Shown: piece after piece, positions 42,696-52,358 of the stretch
Layout of the letters: each line of letters begins with the position of its first letter
How positions within the stretch are numbered: the first letter of the stretch is position 1
Source of the DNA: Aradus depressus
Taxonomy: Eukaryota; Arthropoda; Insecta; Hemiptera; Aradidae
NCBI GenBank assembly: GCA_963662175.1
Contig: OY759223.1
Span: 8,775,249-8,839,248 of the forward strand
Direction of reading: 5' to 3'
DNA: 64,000 nt
Notes under the pieces: generated by a model
The model's database searches: none
What the model saw: only the letters and a program-made list of their open reading frames with translations
Told to the model about the DNA's origin: nothing
Translations under genes and position numbers: made by a program

Positions 42696-42935
42696 GTTAT
42701 TATGACTCATGCCCGAGCTTTAACTATGTGGTCATATCGCCTACTACCAGAGAGCTCTTTCGTCACACTGGTGGACTTGAGCCCGAGTCTACTATGGGAG
42801 ACCTTAATTTTGCCTACTCTAAGTTTAGGGTCTTTAACGTATCTGACATCGTACAGGCTCGCTTGACGTCCCATCGGAAGGATGGCGTGCTTCAGTTTAT
42901 TTTATCTCCCAAATAAAATAAATTAAGGGCCTCTT
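42696..42935 (-). mobile_element. SINE A, internally deleted
   Basis: Tail, body and cggcgtgct blocks are present. The segment before the head is shortened and the A/B boxes are missing. Confidence 0.85.
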
Positions 42936-42944
42936 GAGCCAGGT

Positions 42945-43241
42945 TACATATTCGATGTTGAATTTTCACCGGAATTCCATGCTTTTTCGAACTCTGATTC
43001 TTTATTTTTCAAATACAAGAATTTACAGCTGGTATACAGAATAAGATCTTAACACTATGACAGCTACATATTGAATTCTTAAACATCCGATTTGATAGGT
43101 CATTCTTATACACTAACATTGGAGAGATAAGTCTGGTGGCTCCTCTGTGAGGGGAAGGGGGTTTGAGTCATATATCTGTAAGAAATACATTTGTATTATC
43201 TATTTTTTTATTGGTAATAATTTATTTATAAATTTTTTCAG
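42945..43241. other. HP scrap and pre-exon intron sequence
   Basis: 42945-43005 is HP-like (tcgatgttgaattttcaccgg). The rest leads into the polypyrimidine tract of exon 3. Confidence 0.4.
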
Positions 43242-43346
43242 TGAGTTTTGGTGTTGGTGCTTCTCCGGCTTCTCTGGCTCTTATTGCAGCCTGGGCCCTC
43301 TCTGTTCTGAGACCAACAATCCTTGCAAGAATGGCGCCATTTGCAG
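43242..43346 (+). CDS. Exon 3 of the CUB-EGF gene (end of EGF 1, start of EGF 2)
   Basis: A pyrimidine-rich tract and cag acceptor precede 43242 and a gtgggt donor follows 43346. The first base completes the codon left open by exon 2 (aa + t, Asn185). The frame then supplies Cys189, Cys191 and Cys200, exactly the missing half of the EGF module begun in exon 2 (spacing 4-5-10-1-8). Cys206, Cys213 and Cys219 start a second EGF domain with the usual Asn-Pro-Cys-Lys-Asn-Gly pattern. Phase continuity and completed disulfide pattern across 30 kb make the join convincing. The exon ends inside EGF 2, so the gene must continue; I found no matching next exon in 43347-64000. Confidence 0.85.
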
Positions 43347-43850
43347 GTGGGTCATATTATATAATATGGGTTATATTCCAGCATGTTTTAGCTATAATAT
43401 CCATAACTATTATTGTTATAGGGCTATAATATACTAATTGTCATAGCTGTGGTTACCTCCAGCCATACTCCTGCCTTAGCACAAGGGTGTGTCAGACATG
43501 CGCTCTGGCGTTTCACGAATACCCTTAGTATCCTGAAAGGTTCAGAAGCATTTAAAATATATATGTACAGTAAAGGTATTAGGTGTACCTCAATAATAGT
43601 GAATAAAAAAATAAAACAATTAAATAATTAATAATTATTTGATACAGTGATGCGCAAATCACCATCGTACCAGGCGAATATGAAGACAGCATCTAATAAA
43701 AAGGGGGGTTAGGGAGGAGTAATGAATGTGTCGACATGAAATTTTATATTTAAGTTCAAATCTCCTTACAATTTTCAACAAAATCGGCCGAAAGAAGAGG
43801 ATTGAGGTGGGAGCTCGATTCAAAAACCCTAATAACTGGTGATTTAACGA
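43347..43850. repeat. Start of intron 3 with HP repeat
   Basis: 43690-43850 holds HP segments. 43350-43680 has no recognised content. Confidence 0.45.
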
Positions 43851-43851
43851 A

Positions 43852-44666
43852 TACGTGTTCAAAAAATAACGGGAATTTTCGGTCCCTTTCAAAATAGTCC
43901 CCATTAGATATTATACACTTATGCCAGCGCTTCTTCCAATCCCCGAAACACTTCTGGAACTCGATCTTTGGGATAGCATTTAGCTCTCTCAGCGATGCGC
44001 TTTTAATCTCATCTATGATTGTGAAACGACGGCACTTTAAGGTTCTATTTATTGTTTAGAACAAAAAAAAGTCACACGGAGCCATGTCTGGCGAATATGG
44101 AGGCTGGGACATCATTATAGAATTGTTTTTGGTCAACAATTCACGAACAAGCAATGAAGTGTGAGCAGGTGCATTATCGTGGTGCAAAAGCCATGAATTG
44201 TTTCGCCACAAATCCGGGCGTTTTTTTTTCGGATTGCTTTTCGCAAACGGCGTTGCACTTGTAGGTAGTACTCCTTAATGATCGTTTGACCTTTTGGCAA
44301 GAACTCAGGGTGCACTATGCCGTTAAAATCGAAAAACATGCACTTCACATTCGACCGTACTTGACCTTTTATACCACTCGTAAACTCTAGTTTTACTCTC
44401 AGCAGACTCACTAAAAGCAATATTTAACATTTTTTTAAACTTTGCTGACCTTATTCCATTCTTATAGAAAAATTTAATACAAATTTTCTGATCCATTTTG
44501 TAAACAAATAAATAATGGCCAATCGTACGTAAACACATGGCACCTCTTTGACAGCTGACACCAGACTAAACATCCGGTTTGGCTAACAATATACTTTTCA
44601 GACATGTTTACCAACATGAAACGAAAACATAGCAAAATTCCCGTTACTTTTTGAACACACCTCGTA
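43852..44666 (-). mobile_element. mariner element, internally deleted and frameshifted
   Basis: The ends are inverted (gtgttcaaaaa.taacgggaatt) and flanked by TA. On the minus strand one frame begins with the N-terminal helix-turn-helix region of a mariner transposase (Met-Asp-Gln-Lys-Ile-Cys-Ile ... Val-Tyr-Glu-Trp-Tyr-Lys), then jumps to the catalytic half (Phe-Phe-Asp-Phe-Asn-Gly-Ile-Val-His, then Gly-Gln-Thr ... Lys-Glu-Tyr-Tyr-Leu). The first catalytic aspartate segment is deleted and the last (His-Asp-Asn-Ala type) is out of frame, so the copy is dead. Confidence 0.88.
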
Positions 44667-44667
44667 T

Positions 44668-45230
44668 ATCAAGATGATATGTAGTGATATCAGAAGTCTC
44701 TGAGTAAAGCACAACACGAAGGCGCGAAAACATAGTTGATTAATTTTGAGCTGGGAATGTACATTGTCGGTGATTCGAATGTTTTTCTCTTCTTTTTTTT
44801 TCAGACCAAAGAGAGACAAGATCATTTATCCCATCGTTTAATGATTCCTCTTTAAATTATTCTTTTGAAAATGTCTGAAATATTTTTCATCTGCTAATTT
44901 TCTCTCTGTGTTCACAGAACCAATTAGTATGGGTTCTGATCCCGTTTCTCAGTATTTTTTTTTTTTTTTCAATTTGCAGTGAGGAGGCGCTTGGCTTCAA
45001 AAATTTAACAAAGAGAAATTCTCTACTTTTAATTTACACCCTGCTTCGAAGAGGAAGGGTTTACGTTTAGATAAGTCACTAACATTTGCCTTAATTTTAA
45101 AAATAGATTTGTTTTTAACATTTTATCCCCGTTCGAATATGGTAATGATAGACTTTCTGCAAATTCAATTAAGTTCTCGCTCTCTCTCCAAAACCATTCT
45201 ACCGATTATACTAAATATCAATTGTTTTTA
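44668..45230. other. HP scraps and unassigned DNA
   Basis: An HP end fragment (gtacattgtcggtgattc) lies at 44759. A T run lies at 44957-44968. No gene recognised. Confidence 0.4.
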
Positions 45231-45231
45231 A

Positions 45232-45570
45232 GGCCGGAGATAGCTCAGTGGTATGCGTGCTTGCCTTCTGAGCTCAAAAACGTGGGTTCGAAACCCGACC
45301 GAGGCCTTTAGTTTTTTTTATCTGGGAGGTAAAATAAACTTAAGCACACCGTCCTTCGGATGGGACGTTAAGCGATGGTCCCGAGCCTGTACAATGTCAG
45401 GTACTCGTTAAAGACCCCTACCCTAGGTGAATAAAAATTTAGGGTAGGCAAAATTTAGGACTCCCACAGTAGAGTTGGGCTCATGTCCACCAGAGTGACG
45501 AAAGAGCACTCTGGTAGTAGGCGATATGACCTCTTAGTTAAAGCCTGGGCATGAGTCATAAAACCTAACC
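45232..45570 (+). mobile_element. SINE A, full-length
   Basis: It has an A box (tagctcagtgg), a B box (gggttcgaaaccc), a full body and a short AACCT tail. Confidence 0.95.
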
Positions 45571-45575
45571 TCAAT

Positions 45576-45576
<1 letters not shown>

Positions 45577-45619
<43 letters not shown>
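45577..45619. repeat. Poly(T) run
   Basis: A T homopolymer of about 43 bp, probably a retroelement tail on the minus strand. Confidence 0.9.
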
Positions 45620-45620
<1 letters not shown>

Positions 45621-46440
45621 CTTCAGCTAAGCTTTAGCTCTCCCTCCAAGACCAATCTTCCATTTGGGCTAATTATAAATAGTTGACTATACAGATACTT
45701 CTGAATCCTCTTACTAATGTTTATGTTGTAATATCCAAAAATATGGATATTAATTGTTCAAATATATTTAAATAAAATAATGAAAATGGAAATATAAGAA
45801 TTGGAGGCCAACCAAGAACTTGGGAGGATGTAGTGAGAAAACCGTGATGTCAGCAATACAATGGATGAACTGGGCAACCAATAGACGCTCAGAAAAGACC
45901 CGGGGCGAAAAAAAGGAGGGAGCTAGCCACACCCAGCTAGGGGCACTGTGCCAGTCAAACATCGCAGAGGGAGGATCTCACTACTGGAACCAGCCCTTGG
46001 TCCTTCAACATCCCAGAGGACTCAGCCGTTCACCTTACCAGAGAAGAAGATGCTCGCTATTATTTTGAGACGGACAGCAGAGGTTGAAAAGTGAAGAAAT
46101 CCGAAGACCAGCAGAAATCGCAATAGACAACGAAAAGTAACAAGGTACCTTTAGACCATAAGTAATAATATCAATATATTTTAGAATACTAGTAAATTCT
46201 AGAAAGGATTCTGAGACATAAATAATTATAAAGTTTAATAAAGTTTTTCACAAATATATTTAGTCAAATAAGCATGGAGTTTTCTTTTTATGTATTTTGC
46301 ACCTCATGTCATCTTGATTTTTCATTTTGTTGAGTCTTGGCGAACGCACGCAATGAAATAATAAGAAGTAAGTTATAGAATCAAATAGAACAAGAATTAT
46401 TTTAAATATCAACATTAGTTACAATTACAGCGTCAATACG
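45620..46440. other. Possible LINE C-terminal scrap (45800-46080) and unassigned DNA
   Basis: A + frame near 45800 gives Gly-Gln-Pro-Arg-Thr-Trp-Glu-Asp-Val-Val, reminiscent of the Gly-Arg-Pro...Trp-Asp-Val end of RTE-type ORFs, but nothing else supports it. Confidence 0.3.
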
Positions 46441-46730
46441 TTCATTTCATCGGCAGTTATTGAAGTTTTTGGGTTGCGCCTTCTCACTTAAGACCTTAAT
46501 AACTGCCTTTGTATAATACATAATGAATGTATCGCCATGAAATGTTTTATGTGAATTTAAAAAACCATAAGACTGACAGCTGATTCGCCAGGGGAAAGGA
46601 GATGTTCAGAGGGGGAACCCAATAACCGACGTTATGTATGAATTGACATGAAATTTCATATTAAGTTAGAACCCAATGAGGTTAATTTTAAGCGAAATCG
46701 GTCGAAAGAAAGAGGGTATTCAGTGGAAAG
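46440..46730. repeat. HP repeat block
   Basis: It contains cggcagttattgaagttttt and gaaatttcatatt segments. Confidence 0.55.
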
Positions 46731-46731
46731 G

Positions 46732-46862
46732 GCCTAGGTGAATAAAAATGTAGGTCTCCCATAGTAGAGTCGGGCTCATGGTCACGAGAGCGACGAAAGA
46801 GCGCTCTGCTAGTAGGGGATATTACCTCGCAGTTACAGCCCGAACTTGACTCAATAACTAGC
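46732..46862 (+). mobile_element. SINE A, 3' part only
   Basis: Starts at cctaggtgaataaaaat and runs to the taactagc tail. Confidence 0.8.
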
Positions 46863-48220
46863 TTGAACTAGCATGCTACCCGGCTTCGCTTGGAGTAACT
46901 CCAAGCAGGCTAGTAACTAGAGGGCGTGCAACTTATCAACCCTTATAATTGTTGATGTAATGAACGTATCAACGCGAAATTTAGTTCGAAAATCTATGAG
47001 TTAGAATTTCAGAGCGAAAACGAAAACGATTCATCGACTTTGTAGGTAACATTCTTGAACATACCGTCCCATTAAAGACCCCTAGATAACGAGGCGATAA
47101 GAGCATTGAATGCTTAGGTCCCTAGGTGTCCCATATGTTTCTATATCTAAGAATACAATATAAATTTATGGAGAGGGACTGCTCTAGACACCTAGCTCTC
47201 CTCCGCTCCCAGTTAGTCCCTTCTTCATACAGTTTCCTGGGACTTACAAAAACCACTCCATCCCAACCACAGACCGATATCTTAGGATTAATTGGGAATT
47301 GGTTTTTGTACCCCACTAATCTAACTTCACCGTATAAATGTTGGAAAAACCATTCTTAATTACACTTCCCCAGCTATTCGACGCATAGGGGAAGTGATGT
47401 AATGGTTCAGAAATTCGATGCCGAAATTTCAACGGAATTTCATGTTGTACTTCCTCAGAACGAATTAATCAATTAACGGTTCACTACCTCTAAACACAGT
47501 CTGTCATTTGCGCTAATATTCAACTGTTGACTTATATAGGGGCTCCTAAAACTTCATACTAAATTTTGTGACGATACATTTATTACAACGGCAGTTATTA
47601 GAGTTTTTTGAGTTAAACTTCACCCCTAATCCCCCCTCCTCTTTGGCTGAAAATCAATATATGTTGTCCTCATGGAGTTATGGTCACACATATATGTGTG
47701 ATTGTATATATACAATTTCTTGTCCAAACATTCATCCTATCGGGAGTTATCGTGTTCACAGACAGACACACATACTTTTTTTCATATTTGGAATCTATTC
47801 GCATCGAATTGTTGACCGATTACATAACTTCTCCTATACTTTGTATAGTTGAGGAAGTAAAATCTGTTTGTCTGTCTGTGAACACGATAACTCCTAATAG
47901 AAGAAATGTATCGACACGAAATTTTATATATGTATCCAAAACCCTCTAAGCCCTCTGGGGAAGACATCTATCTTTTTCAGCCATATCAGTCAAAAGGAAG
48001 GAATCTAGAAAAATAAAGGGATTAAAATAGTAGCATGATAATTGTGAGGTTGGCCCTCAGATCCCTCTGTATCCTGGATGCTTAAAGGTTTTTATAGATG
48101 TGCTACTGATGATGACGGAGTTGAGTTGAAAACCGGTTCTGATTGGGAAAAAAAACTAGTGAGAAGTTAACCTCTTTTATTTCTATGAGAAATCTCGTTC
48201 GACATTCTTACTTCTTCTTC
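46863..48220. repeat. HP repeats (47360-47990) and unassigned DNA
   Basis: Two inverted HP hairpin ends lie at 47366-47395 and 47829-47862, bracketing internal HP segments. 46900-47355 is unassigned apart from a scrap of the 32048-type element at 46862-46905. Confidence 0.5.
48100..48146 (+). ncRNA. Hammerhead-like motif, class f copy 2
   Basis: CUGAUGA at 48106-48112, extra U, GAC...GUU stem II, GAA, perfect palindrome AACCGGUU, C. Stem I is weak. Confidence 0.5.
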
Positions 48221-48224
48221 CTGC

Positions 48225-48365
48225 GGCACTACGGTCTGAAAGAACCCGGTCCTCCATCACAGTCCTCCTCAATTCGTCTCGATCTAAAACCTCTTCTTCT
48301 GACACCCAACACTCGACATCGTCTAGCCAACCGAGTCTAGGTCTTCCTATTCTCCTGGCCTACCG
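48225..48365 (-). mobile_element. LINE ORF2 C-terminal end
   Basis: On the minus strand the frame gives Gly-Arg-Pro-Arg-Leu-Gly-Trp-Leu-Asp-Asp-Val-Glu and further acidic/basic residues ending Arg-Asp-Glu-Leu-Arg-Arg, the typical end of RTE/CR1-type ORFs. It is interrupted by SINE A at 48366. Confidence 0.75.
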
Positions 48366-48664
48366 AGGGCGCCGGAGTGGTATGCGTGCTTGCTTTCTGA
48401 GTTCAAGGTCGTGGGTTCGAAACCCGGCCGAGGCCCTTAGTTTATTTTATCTGAAAGGTAAAAATAAATTTAAGCACACCTGTACGATGTCAGATACTCG
48501 TTAAAGACCCCTGGCCCTAGGTGAATAAAAATTTAGGGTAGGCAAAATTTAGGACTCCCACAGTAGAGTCGGGCTCATGTTCACCAGAGTGACGAAAGAG
48601 CGCTCTGGTAGTAGGCGATATGACCTCGTAGTTAAAGCCCGGGCATGAGTCAAAATAACTAACA
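48366..48664 (+). mobile_element. SINE A inserted in a LINE, with 15-bp target duplication
   Basis: Flanked by tctcctggcctaccg at 48351-48365 and 48665-48679. The A box is partly deleted; the B box is intact. Confidence 0.92.
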
Positions 48665-48808
48665 TCTCCTGGCCTACCGTAGAACTTTCTGTTCCCACAG
48701 TAGCAGAGTCTCTTCATTTTCTTTTGTCAGCGCCTAAGTTTCACCATTGTAAGTCACAATTAGGCGGACAATGGTTTTATAAACAATTAACATCCACGTC
48801 TGTTCCCT
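48665..48808 (-). mobile_element. LINE reverse transcriptase segment (copy 1 of duplicated unit)
   Basis: It matches 50028-50170. In the minus frame it reads Thr-Val-Arg-Leu-Ile-Val-Thr-Tyr-Asn-Gly-Glu-Thr, the RT thumb block also found in the RTE/CR1-type element at 35391-36055. Confidence 0.75.
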
Positions 48809-49388
48809 GGTTCGCTGTTTTCCAGGCAAAGGGGAGAGGGACTCAACTAAAAAATCCCAATAACTGTAATGAATGGATCGACATGAAATTTTATATTTAA
48901 ATTTAAACCCCATAAGAATGGCAACTATTAATTTTTCGCGAGATTGGCGGAATGGAAGGGGGATAATAATGAACATATTGATACGAAATTTAGTATGAGT
49001 AATCGGAAGGCACAATGTAAGTCAAATATTGAGTTTTAGTCCAAACGGTCGATTGGCCTTGGAAGGAGAGCAAAAAGATTTCTGCTGGGGAAGTACATAG
49101 CCGGTGATTCACAGACAATTTTGTTTTTTGATTTATGATTGGAGTCGGTCGGAAAACATGTAATTCCGGTGATAAGTCGACATTGAATTTTTGACCGTTT
49201 ACATAACTTCTCCTATACATAAAGTACCACAGGTGGAGACCGCTGCTTTAAAGTTTAGTTGAGATTGGTTTCTTTCTTCTTCTATATTTTTTAACTATAT
49301 AAAAACATTATTTTGACTATAAAAACATTATTTTGACTATAAAACATTGTTTTTACTATAAATACATTATTTTGACTATAAACCACGA
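48809..49388. repeat. HP repeat and 20-bp minisatellite inserted in the LINE unit
   Basis: 48840-49220 is HP sequence. 49298-49385 has four to five units of about 20 bp (aaaacattattttgactata). Copy 2 of the duplicated unit lacks this stretch. Confidence 0.7.
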
Positions 49389-49686
49389 TTCTGCGTCTGT
49401 TCCCTGGAGAAATGCTCTTATTTCATGACAGGCATCATTATCTCTGATCAGAGTCCCAAGATACTTGAATGCCCTGACTACTGGAAATTGGTGCTTCTAC
49501 AGAAACGTCTTGGTTCCATGAGATCTTCATGTACACCGGTCTTTTCTTCAACATCCTTACTATCAAATATAAATATAAACTTCGTTACTGAAACTTTTTT
49601 ATTTATTGCTAAAACCCATTAAATTAAACTATAACATTTTTGAAACAACTATTGAGGTAAATATCGTATAGCCGGAACCAAAATTG
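49389..49686 (-). mobile_element. LINE segment, remainder of duplicated unit copy 1
   Basis: It matches 50165-50456. In the minus frame of copy 2 the block reads Ile-Gln-Tyr-Leu-Gly-Ala-Leu-Ile-Arg, the RT Tyr-Leu-Gly motif. Confidence 0.75.
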
Positions 49687-50027
49687 GAGGGCGCCGGTAG
49701 CTCAGTGGTATGCGTGCTTGACTTCTGAGCTCAAGGTCGTGGGTTCGTAGCCCGACCGAGACCCTTAGTTTATTTTATTTGGGAGGTAAAATAAACTTAA
49801 GCACGCCGTCCTTCGGATGGGACGTTAAGCGATGGTCCCGAGCCTGTACGATGTCAGGTACTCGTTAAAGACCCCTATCCTAGATGAATAAAAATTTAGA
49901 GTAGGCAAAATTTAGGACTCCCACAGTAGAGTCGGGCTCATGTCCACCAGAGTGACGAAAGAGCGCTCTGGTAGTAGGCGATATGACCTCGTAGTTAAAG
50001 CCCGGGCATGATTCAAAATAACTAACA
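49687..50027 (+). mobile_element. SINE A, part of a tandem duplication
   Basis: Full-length. Its right flank (tctcctggcctac) is the same as that of the SINE at 48366, but its left flank is the end of the LINE unit (accaaaattg). It was therefore copied by segmental duplication and not by new insertion. Confidence 0.92.
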
Positions 50028-50456
50028 TCTCCTGGCCTACGGTAGAACTTTCTGCTCCCATAGTAGCAGAGTCTCTTCATTTTCTTTTGTCAGCGCCTAG
50101 GTTTCACCATTGTAAGTTACAATTGGACGGACAGTGGTTTTATAAACAATTAGCTTGGCCTTCCACGTCTGTTCCCTGCAGAAACGCATGCTCTTATTTC
50201 ATAACAGGCATCATTATCTTATCTGATCAGAGCCCCAAGATATTGAATGCCCTGACTACTGGAAATTGGTGCTTCTACAGAAACGTTCTGTGAGATCTTC
50301 ATGTACACCGGTCTTTTCTTCAACATCCTTACTATCAAATATAAATATAAACTTCGTTATTGAAACTTTTTTATTTTTTGCTAAAACCCATTAAATTAGA
50401 CTATAACATTTTTGAAAGAACTATTGAGGTAAATATCGTATAGCTGGAACCAAAAT
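50028..50456 (-). mobile_element. LINE reverse transcriptase segment (copy 2 of duplicated unit)
   Basis: The minus frame runs Tyr-Leu-Gly-Ala-Leu-Ile-Arg, then Lys-Leu-Ile-Val-Tyr-Lys-Thr-Thr-Val-Arg-Pro-Ile-Val-Thr-Tyr-Asn-Gly-Glu-Thr and Glu-Glu-Thr-Leu-Leu-Leu-Trp-Glu. One in-frame stop replaces the usual Trp. Confidence 0.78.
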
Positions 50457-50940
50457 TGTGTGTGCATCACACTCCATGTTAATCATGGAATTGCTCACTT
50501 GGGACGTTACTCATCCAGGGTTAAGTAAAAAAATGAAAATGAAAAAAACATTCAGTGTTCTCTGTTCAACTTTGACATTTCAAGCACAGGACCTGTTTTT
50601 CTCTTGATTTTAATTTATTTTTCCTTTTTTCAGAAAACAGGTTGAGACAGAATTCCACTTGAAAAAGGATTGGGGTTGGTTTTTCCTGTAAAAAAAAAAA
50701 CAACCCACGGCCTCACATTTATTGAAGTAACTTTTGTTCTAGTTTTTTTGTTGTTTTTTTTCTGACGAAGATTTTTTTGACAAGGTTTAACATTGTACAA
50801 AGCTTGACCACTCAGAGATATTGGGTACTCTGTTTTAACTTTTCCTCAGTTACACGAAGTGTAAGAGATGATATGTAATTTGATGTTTCTTCACCTCAAG
50901 TTTTACGACCCTTAATCCGACACGAAATCGTATATGTATA
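50457..50940. other. Unassigned
   Basis: No gene or repeat recognised, apart from a weak HP hairpin echo near 50840-50875. Confidence 0.4.
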
Positions 50941-50942
50941 TA

Positions 50943-51326
50943 TGAGGAGTTTGGAGCCAGAGCGGACCAACCCACAATTTTTCGGAAAATGAGTTATTAC
51001 CATCCTGATGTTGGCATAGGTTCCCTTTTTCAAAATCAGTGTGGATCACTTAGTTTCTTCACTTCAGTGATAGATAGCAGCACTTTAAGTTTAGTCCACA
51101 AGTATTTTGTGCATATATTTTCAAAGTCACAATGGATCATACGGCCTTCAAAAACTTTATAGAACACAAAAAGGGATCACTCATCCAATACTATTCTAAA
51201 ATTTCAAATAAAAATAAATATTTGGGACCCATTTATGGAGATAAACAAAATGTACTCAATTTTCAATTGCCATTTTCTACCTGTTCAGTTTCAACCAGTT
51301 GGTCCGCTCTGGCTCCAAACTCCTCA
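50943..51326. mobile_element. Short inverted-repeat element (MITE)
   Basis: The ends are inverted for about 28 bp (TGAGGAGTTTGGAGCCAGAG and complement) and flanked by tata. It is 384 bp. It contains a 68-codon frame from an ATG at 51132 that runs out through the right terminus; no homology was recognised. Confidence 0.8.
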
Positions 51327-51410
51327 TATATAAAATCCTATTTTTTGTGTGCGTGTGTCTGTGTGAATATTTGTTATTTTGTTTTCTTATTTTGTCTATA
51401 TTTCTCACAT

Positions 51411-51453
51411 TGTGACCTCATGAAGGGACATATGAACGTCAAGAAATATCATT
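51411..51453 (+). ncRNA. Hammerhead-like motif, class e, degraded
   Basis: UGAC, CUCAUGA, A, GGGACAU...ACGUC, AAGAA, AUAU. It follows the class-e layout with damaged stem II and core. Confidence 0.3.
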
Positions 51454-51639
51454 ATGAAAAAGAATCGGAAAAGTTACGAAAATTATTATCTTAATTTTAA
51501 TTAAATTAAAAACTATATCCACTGTATTTATAAATATATATAATATAATAAAGTTAATTTGTTGACAATAAGTAATGGAACAATATATGTACAATGATAA
51601 CAAAATACAAGTGGGAAAAATAAAATAAAATAGAATAAA

Positions 51640-51651
51640 TAAATAAAATAA

Positions 51652-51691
<40 letters not shown>

Positions 51692-52345
51692 TAATAATAA
51701 TAAACTTTATTCCATTTGAAATAAAATACATTTCATTGGAAGGAGTTCAGCCAGCCTTCTTAAATAAAATTGAAAAATATAAAAAAGAATATATATATAA
51801 AGTGTATCAGCTACAGTGAAAAAAAAGAAATGAAAATTGACATGGTAAAGTATTGAGATGAAATAATTATATTAAGAAAATGAAATGGATAAATATGGAA
51901 ATACAAATTAAAAAATAGCTTCCTCTTGAATTTTGAAATAAGACAATCAATAATAATATTAAAAACTATATTACAATAAATCCTGAGAATAGAAAAAACT
52001 AAAAAAACAAGTTCACAGAAAAATTGAAAAACAAAGAATGAAACTTCCAGTAAACAGTGCCCAATATTAAACTAATTTCACCAATTTTGGTAAGCAAATA
52101 AAGCCATTGACTATTGGATATTAACACTTTATCACAAGTTACAACACTGTTCTTCAGAAACACAGCCAGGCCCCCGCTCGCTCTCCCAACACTGTGTCTT
52201 TTCACCGCTTTGGTCGAGTATACTTCATATTGGTCCAGGAAAGAAGGGGGATTCCAGTTGTCACTGTGAAGCCATGTTTTAGAGAGACAGATCAGGTCCA
52301 GATTGACCAATATTTATTTCCGTGGGTAGCATCGCTATGTTGAGA
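51640..52345 (-). mobile_element. LINE ORF2 remnant and 3' end with (TTA)n tail
   Basis: On the minus strand 52310-51999 encodes part of an apurinic-type endonuclease: Asp-Leu-Ile-Cys-Leu-Ser-Lys-Thr-Trp-Leu and Gly-Arg-Ala-Ser-Gly-Gly-Leu-Ala-Val-Phe. The domain's start, the rest of the endonuclease and the whole reverse transcriptase are missing. The 3' end has aataaag and a (TTA)n run (51655-51710). Confidence 0.8.
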
Positions 52346-52358
52346 GTATTGAAGCCGT

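Larger units (their letters stand above)
12999..43241 (+). other. Intron 2 of the CUB-EGF gene (about 30 kb, transposon-filled)
   Basis: This interval lies between the donor at 12999 and the acceptor at 43241. It contains no exon of the host gene that I can recognise. It holds SINE, LINE, Penelope-like and DNA-transposon copies on both strands, listed separately. Intron 1 (10821-12593) is also repeat-derived. Confidence 0.75.

Noticed and set aside
44133..44538. Functional mariner transposase gene
   Set aside because: The first catalytic segment is deleted and the third is frameshifted.
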